Below are positions 61,104 through 64,000 of a stretch of 64,000 nucleotides of DNA, piece after piece; positions within the stretch are counted from its first letter, which is position 1; every line of letters begins with the position of its first letter. The DNA is from JBFHRE01 sp041746105. Lineage in GTDB: Bacteria; Actinomycetota; Acidimicrobiia; Spongiisociales; ZC4RG35. A model generated the notes under the pieces. It had not been told where the DNA came from, searched no databases, and saw only the letters and a program-made list of their open reading frames with translations. The stretch covers positions 124,001-188,000 of the forward strand of contig JBGTHP010000025.1 of the NCBI GenBank assembly GCA_041746105.1, in the 5' to 3' direction. The translations under genes and the position numbers were made by a program.

Positions 61104-61416
61104 CGGCGACCGCCAAGGCCGCGCACACCGCCCGCATGCGCCCGTCACTCAACCTGCCGAGGCGTTCGGTCAGCGTTCCGATCGAAACACTCTCCAGCGA
61201 GTCGAGATTGACAGCAGACTGGAGGGGGATCGGATCCTCTCCGGGCTCCAGCAGCACCTCGCTCGCAAGCCCGCGGATCGTTGTCGTGCATGGAGCGATC
61301 AGCGCTCTTCGAAGGCGGGGGATCGCCACGTCTCGAGAAAGAACCACCACTGGGCGACGACGGATGTCAGGCAACTCGCACCACCACACCTCGCCCCTCG
61401 CCGGTAGATCCTTCAC
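61087..61416 (-). CDS. mazF: MazF/PemK-type toxin
   Basis: MazF toxins are RNases that cut mRNA at short sequences. The 109-residue protein has the typical start KDLPARGEVWWCELPD, then RRRPVVVLSRDVA and a C-terminal NLDSLESVSIGTLTERLGRL. GTG 61416 overlaps the antitoxin stop by 4 bp, so the toxin is made by coupled translation. A longer frame reaching further upstream overlaps the antitoxin and is rejected. Confidence 0.9.
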   Translation of the reverse strand: MKDLPARGEVWWCELPDIRRRPVVVLSRDVAIPRLRRALIAPCTTTIRGLASEVLLEPGEDPIPLQSAVNLDSLESVSIGTLTERLGRLSDGRMRAVCAALAVAVNCNM

Positions 61417-61649
61417 GAAGAGGCTGCCGCCTCTCGAAACGACGCCAGGTCGCCCCATTCATCAATCTCATCGAGGGGACGTTCGTCGTAGGCGGCGTAT
61501 CCGGCGTCGATCTCGGCTGCGCGATGTTTGGCTACCAATGCACCGAGAGCTTCATCGAGCAGGGCGGCGTCGTTCAGATCCGACCTCAGGTTCCTCGCGT
61601 TCTCCAAGAGCGACTCGTCTACCGTGGTGCTAACCCGTATGCGTGACAT
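61413..61649 (-). CDS. Ribbon-helix-helix antitoxin of the MazF pair
   Basis: The 78-residue protein starts MSRIRVSTTVDESLLENARN, a ribbon-helix-helix DNA-binding segment, followed by a helical region and an acidic C-terminal tail (YDERPLDEIDEWGDLASF) that should bind and block MazF. ATG 61649 is chosen; a TTG 18 bases upstream is also in frame but lies in the operator. A perfect palindrome overlaps the start region. Confidence 0.85.
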   Translation of the reverse strand: MSRIRVSTTVDESLLENARNLRSDLNDAALLDEALGALVAKHRAAEIDAGYAAYDERPLDEIDEWGDLASFREAAASS

Positions 61650-61683
61650 GGCATAACTATGCCACAATATGTGATCTTTTCAA
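61649..61683 (-). promoter_or_regulatory. Promoter and operator of the toxin-antitoxin pair
   Basis: TGGCATA and TATGCCA form a palindrome with a 2-bp centre (61649-61664), ending exactly at the antitoxin ATG. On the minus strand TTGAAA (61683-61678) and CATAGT (61661-61656) are 16 bp apart. The operator thus covers the -10 element and the start, fitting self-repression by the antitoxin. The transcript would be almost leaderless. Confidence 0.65.
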
Positions 61684-61860
61684 GACCCCGGTCTGTCACG
61701 GCCTCGAAGCCCGCCCCGGCGGACGGCGACCAAGATCCTCCCAACAACCGAGGCGTGGAGCGGAACCTGAGTCTTCGGGTGAAGAACCCCACGAGTGTCA
61801 GCCGGGAATTCCACTCCGCCCACCAGGGACGGGTCGAACCAGCCGCGCAGGCGGCTACGG

Positions 61861-63282
61861 TCACCAGGTGAAGGGCCGGTCGATACCGGCCATCTTGACG
61901 CCGGTGAACGCGCTCGCCTCCAGGCTCAGTGCACGGAGATCCTCGACCTCGAGGTTGTGCACCGAACTTTTGCCGCAAGCCTTGGCCAGCAGCGTGATCT
62001 CCATCGTCATCGCCGTCAGGTAGCGAGCCACCCTTTCGGCCCCGGCTGCGACCTGCATGCGTTTCTCCAGCTCGGGGTCTTGTGTCGTGATTCCGACCGG
62101 ACAGCGTCCGGTGTGACAGTGGTGACACTGCCCGGGAGCGGTACCCAACGCTTCGTAGTCGTCGAGATACCTTGGACTGTTGCACCCCAGTGCCATCAGA
62201 GCCGCGGTGCCGATCATGACACAGTCGGCGCCGAGGGCGAGAGCCTTGGCCGCATCAACACCGGAGCGGATTCCACCGGCGGCCACCAACTTGACCTCGT
62301 CGGCCATGCCGCAATCTTCCAGCGCCTGTCTGGCGGCTCTGATCGCGGACAGGGTGGGAATGCCGGTGTGGTCGAGCAGCAGTTCTGGTGAGGCGCCGGT
62401 CCCTCCCTCGGCCCCATCGACCACGATCACGTCGGCGCCGGCCTTGGCGGCGATGGCCACATCAAAACGAGGCCGGGTGGCCCCCATCTTGACAAACATC
62501 GGGATCTTGTAGTCGGTCGCCTCCCTCAGTTCCTCGATCTTCACCTGGAGATCGTCGGCGCCGAGAAAATCTGGGTGACGTACGGTCGAACGTTGATCCA
62601 CACCCAGCGGCAACGAACGCATCTTGGCCACTCGTTCAGAAACCTTCATCCCGAGCAGGATTCCACCGGTCCCCGGCTTGGCCCCCTGGCCAACGACTAT
62701 CTCGATTGCGTCTGCCCTTCGCAGATGATCCAGGTCGAGCATGTAACGCGACGGGGTCATCTGGTAGACGAGTTTGTTGGATGCCTCGCGTTCGTCTTCG
62801 AGCATCCCGCCCTCGCCGGTACACGTCATCGATCCGACCTTTGAGGCGCCGTATCCGAGGGCGGCCTTGGCCGACGCCGAGAGAGCGCCAAAAGACATCG
62901 ATGCGATGTATATCGGGATCCCCAGGTCGAGTGGCTGTGAAACAAGACCCTTGCGGTCGCCGAGGACTGTGCGGGTGTCACAGCTCTCTCGGTATCCTTC
63001 GAGAGGGAGTCGAGTCATCGAAGCCGGAACAAAAACGAGGTCGTCAAAGGTGGGAAAACTCTTGTTTGCGGTGGTGAAACCACGAATCTGATAGCGGCCG
63101 AGCCTCGACAGTGCGTGGACCTCCGATATCGACTCCGGGGTCCACCGGATCGACTTTCCTGGTGCGTACGAGGATGGGACCCCGGCCGGGCGCCCGCCGA
63201 TTCCGCCGTCGGTCATCGCCACCGCGTCTTCGTCTGGCATCGGGAATGGGTACTGGTACCCCTGGGTCAGATCATCAGCCAT
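61861..63282 (-). CDS. FMN-binding glutamate-synthase-like protein (GlxD/MgsC type)
   Basis: The 473-residue protein corresponds to the FMN and iron-sulfur part of glutamate synthase. It has LGIPIYIASMSFGALSASAK, GQGAKPGTGGILLG, DVIVVDGAEGGTGASP and an iron-sulfur motif CHHCHTGRCPVG. As a separate subunit it matches GlxD of the Sinorhizobium glx genes and MgsC of N-methylglutamate synthase. It overlaps the glxC-like gene by 16 bp. A partner GS-type ligase lies at 51404. It could also be a glutamate synthase variant of unknown substrate. Confidence 0.88.
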   Translation of the reverse strand: MADDLTQGYQYPFPMPDEDAVAMTDGGIGGRPAGVPSSYAPGKSIRWTPESISEVHALSRLGRYQIRGFTTANKSFPTFDDLVFVPASMTRLPLEGYRESCDTRTVLGDRKGLVSQPLDLGIPIYIASMSFGALSASAKAALGYGASKVGSMTCTGEGGMLEDEREASNKLVYQMTPSRYMLDLDHLRRADAIEIVVGQGAKPGTGGILLGMKVSERVAKMRSLPLGVDQRSTVRHPDFLGADDLQVKIEELREATDYKIPMFVKMGATRPRFDVAIAAKAGADVIVVDGAEGGTGASPELLLDHTGIPTLSAIRAARQALEDCGMADEVKLVAAGGIRSGVDAAKALALGADCVMIGTAALMALGCNSPRYLDDYEALGTAPGQCHHCHTGRCPVGITTQDPELEKRMQVAAGAERVARYLTAMTMEITLLAKACGKSSVHNLEVEDLRALSLEASAFTGVKMAGIDRPFTW

Positions 63283-63959
63283 GCGCTCGCATCCCTACTC
63301 TCGAAGTGCCACAACCGTTGCCCCGACACGATTTTCTTCCAGTCGAACGAACCCGTTATGTCGAGGCCGGCCAGCAGCTGGGATACGTCGGCAACCTCTT
63401 CTGCCGTCGGCTCGACGACATCCGTATCCACGCCGAGAGACTTGATCGGCCCTGCCACCCACACCTCGCCACCCCACAACGAATCACCGCACGCGTCCTC
63501 TGTGCCCTCGAGGGCGATGATGCGACCGGCGTGGGCCATGAACCCCGTCAAAAACCCGACCTTCCCCTCCACGACGATGTCGCCGCCCTTCATTGCCACA
63601 CCGCAGCGGGGTCCGGCGTCGCCTTTGACATGGATCAGTCCGCCCCGCATGGAGGCGCCAACGCTCATCCCTGCGTACCCGTCCACGGTGACGGATCCCT
63701 TGGCCATGGCCTCACCGGTACCCCAGCCGGCGTTGCGGGTGACCCTGATCGTCGCCCCGTTGTTGAGGCCGCCGCAGTAATAACCGACCGAACCGTCGAA
63801 GAGGATGTCGGCGCCTTCCGGCAGCGCAACCCCGAGGTTGTGTCGCGAGAGGGTGTCGCGAACCATGACCCGTTCACCTTCTGCGATTGCCATACGGATC
63901 TCGGCGTTCACCTCTCGGATCGGCCTGTCGCCGACAACCACCTCCACGCGATCGGTCAT
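63267..63959 (-). CDS. GXGXG-motif glutamate-synthase-like subunit (GlxC/MgsB type)
   Basis: The 230-residue protein is the beta-helix domain found at the C-terminus of glutamate synthase, here as its own gene. Repeated G-rich turns are seen (YYCGGLNNGATIRVTRNAG, MKGGDIVVEGKVGFLTGFMA in shorter form). It links the glutaminase and FMN subunits structurally. It starts with an ATGA overlap to the upstream gene. Confidence 0.9.
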   Translation of the reverse strand: MTDRVEVVVGDRPIREVNAEIRMAIAEGERVMVRDTLSRHNLGVALPEGADILFDGSVGYYCGGLNNGATIRVTRNAGWGTGEAMAKGSVTVDGYAGMSVGASMRGGLIHVKGDAGPRCGVAMKGGDIVVEGKVGFLTGFMAHAGRIIALEGTEDACGDSLWGGEVWVAGPIKSLGVDTDVVEPTAEEVADVSQLLAGLDITGSFDWKKIVSGQRLWHFESRDASAWLMI

Positions 63960-64000
63960 ACGCCGACTCCCACCCCGGTGTGGTAGATGTGGCTTTCGAG
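63956..64000 (-). CDS. C-terminal end of the next glx/mgs gene, probably class II glutamine amidotransferase
   Basis: Only the last 14 residues (LESHIYHTGVGVGV) and the stop are in the window, overlapping the GXGXG gene start by 4 bp. By gene order (GlxB/MgsA, GlxC/MgsB, GlxD/MgsC) it should be the glutamine amidotransferase subunit. The assignment rests on context only. Confidence 0.5.
   Translation of the reverse strand, partial: LESHIYHTGVGVGV

Noticed and set aside
61668..61860. Open frames in the 193-bp gap between the antitoxin operator and the FMN glutamate-synthase-like gene
   Set aside because: The frames have no ribosome binding site, no recognisable motif and only continue frames shadowing the neighbours.
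1..64000. tRNA, rRNA, insertion sequences or phage integration sites
   Set aside because: Intergenic gaps were inspected; no cloverleaf, transposase, integrase or att-like repeat was seen.

Overview
The window is high-GC, almost fully coding DNA from an actinobacterium. The DUF2469 gene after lepB, the WhiG-type sigma factor, many GTG/TTG starts and the order ffh-rpsP-rimM-trmD-rplS-lepB, rpsB-tsf-pyrH-frr-cdsA-dxr-rseP-ispG and rimP-nusA-infB-rbfA-truB-ribF-rpsO-pnp all point that way. An Acidimicrobiia-like lineage is my guess; it is not proven by the sequence.

Layout. 1-2911 (minus): nucleoside salvage operon upp, an alkyltransferase-like protein, deoB and the start of deoA. 2952-6348: a dienelactone hydrolase gene broken by one in-frame TGA, and ppc. 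6390-17609: a degenerate kinase-like membrane protein, then ffh, rpsP, khpA, rimM, a lipoprotein, a NarL-type two-component pair, trmD, rplS, lepB, DUF2469, yraN, two very small genes, an enoyl-CoA hydratase and comM. 17606-44351: dprA, the sigma factor, translation and isoprenoid genes, coaE, proS, fdhD, serC, the rimP-nusA-infB and rbfA-to-ridA runs, a beta-propeller protein, rpsO and pnp. A strong terminator at 44373-44403 closes this conserved half.

44504-64000 is accessory and catabolic. A fumarylacetoacetate-hydrolase-family protein, a cytochrome P450, an acetoacetate-decarboxylase-like protein, a MarR regulator and an HpaD/LigB-type ring-cleaving dioxygenase form an aromatic catabolic cluster. 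Two near-identical 20-bp palindromes lie in its promoter regions. Next, a covalent-flavin amine oxidase is divergent from a bacterial microcompartment (BMC) operon: a gamma-glutamyl-amine-ligase-type glutamine synthetase homologue, BMC-P, BMC-H, an opine-dehydrogenase-like protein, a CoA-acylating aldehyde dehydrogenase, BMC-T, a malate-dehydrogenase-like protein with an extra N-terminal domain, a coiled-coil protein and a nitrilase. A Gfo/Idh oxidoreductase and a GlcG/HbpS (PduO-C-like) protein follow. No usual BMC signature enzyme, alcohol dehydrogenase or PduL is present, so this is the best candidate for an undescribed system. The inferred logic is amine to gamma-glutamyl amine, to aldehyde, to acyl-CoA, with NADH re-oxidised by the unusual dehydrogenases.

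The right edge holds a MazEF-type toxin-antitoxin pair with its operator, and the GlxBCD/MgsABC-type glutamate-synthase-like genes. Those enzymes commonly work with GS-III-type gamma-glutamyl ligases, which supports an amine theme. I found no rRNA, tRNA, CRISPR array or insertion sequence, and no gene-free stretch longer than 300 bases.
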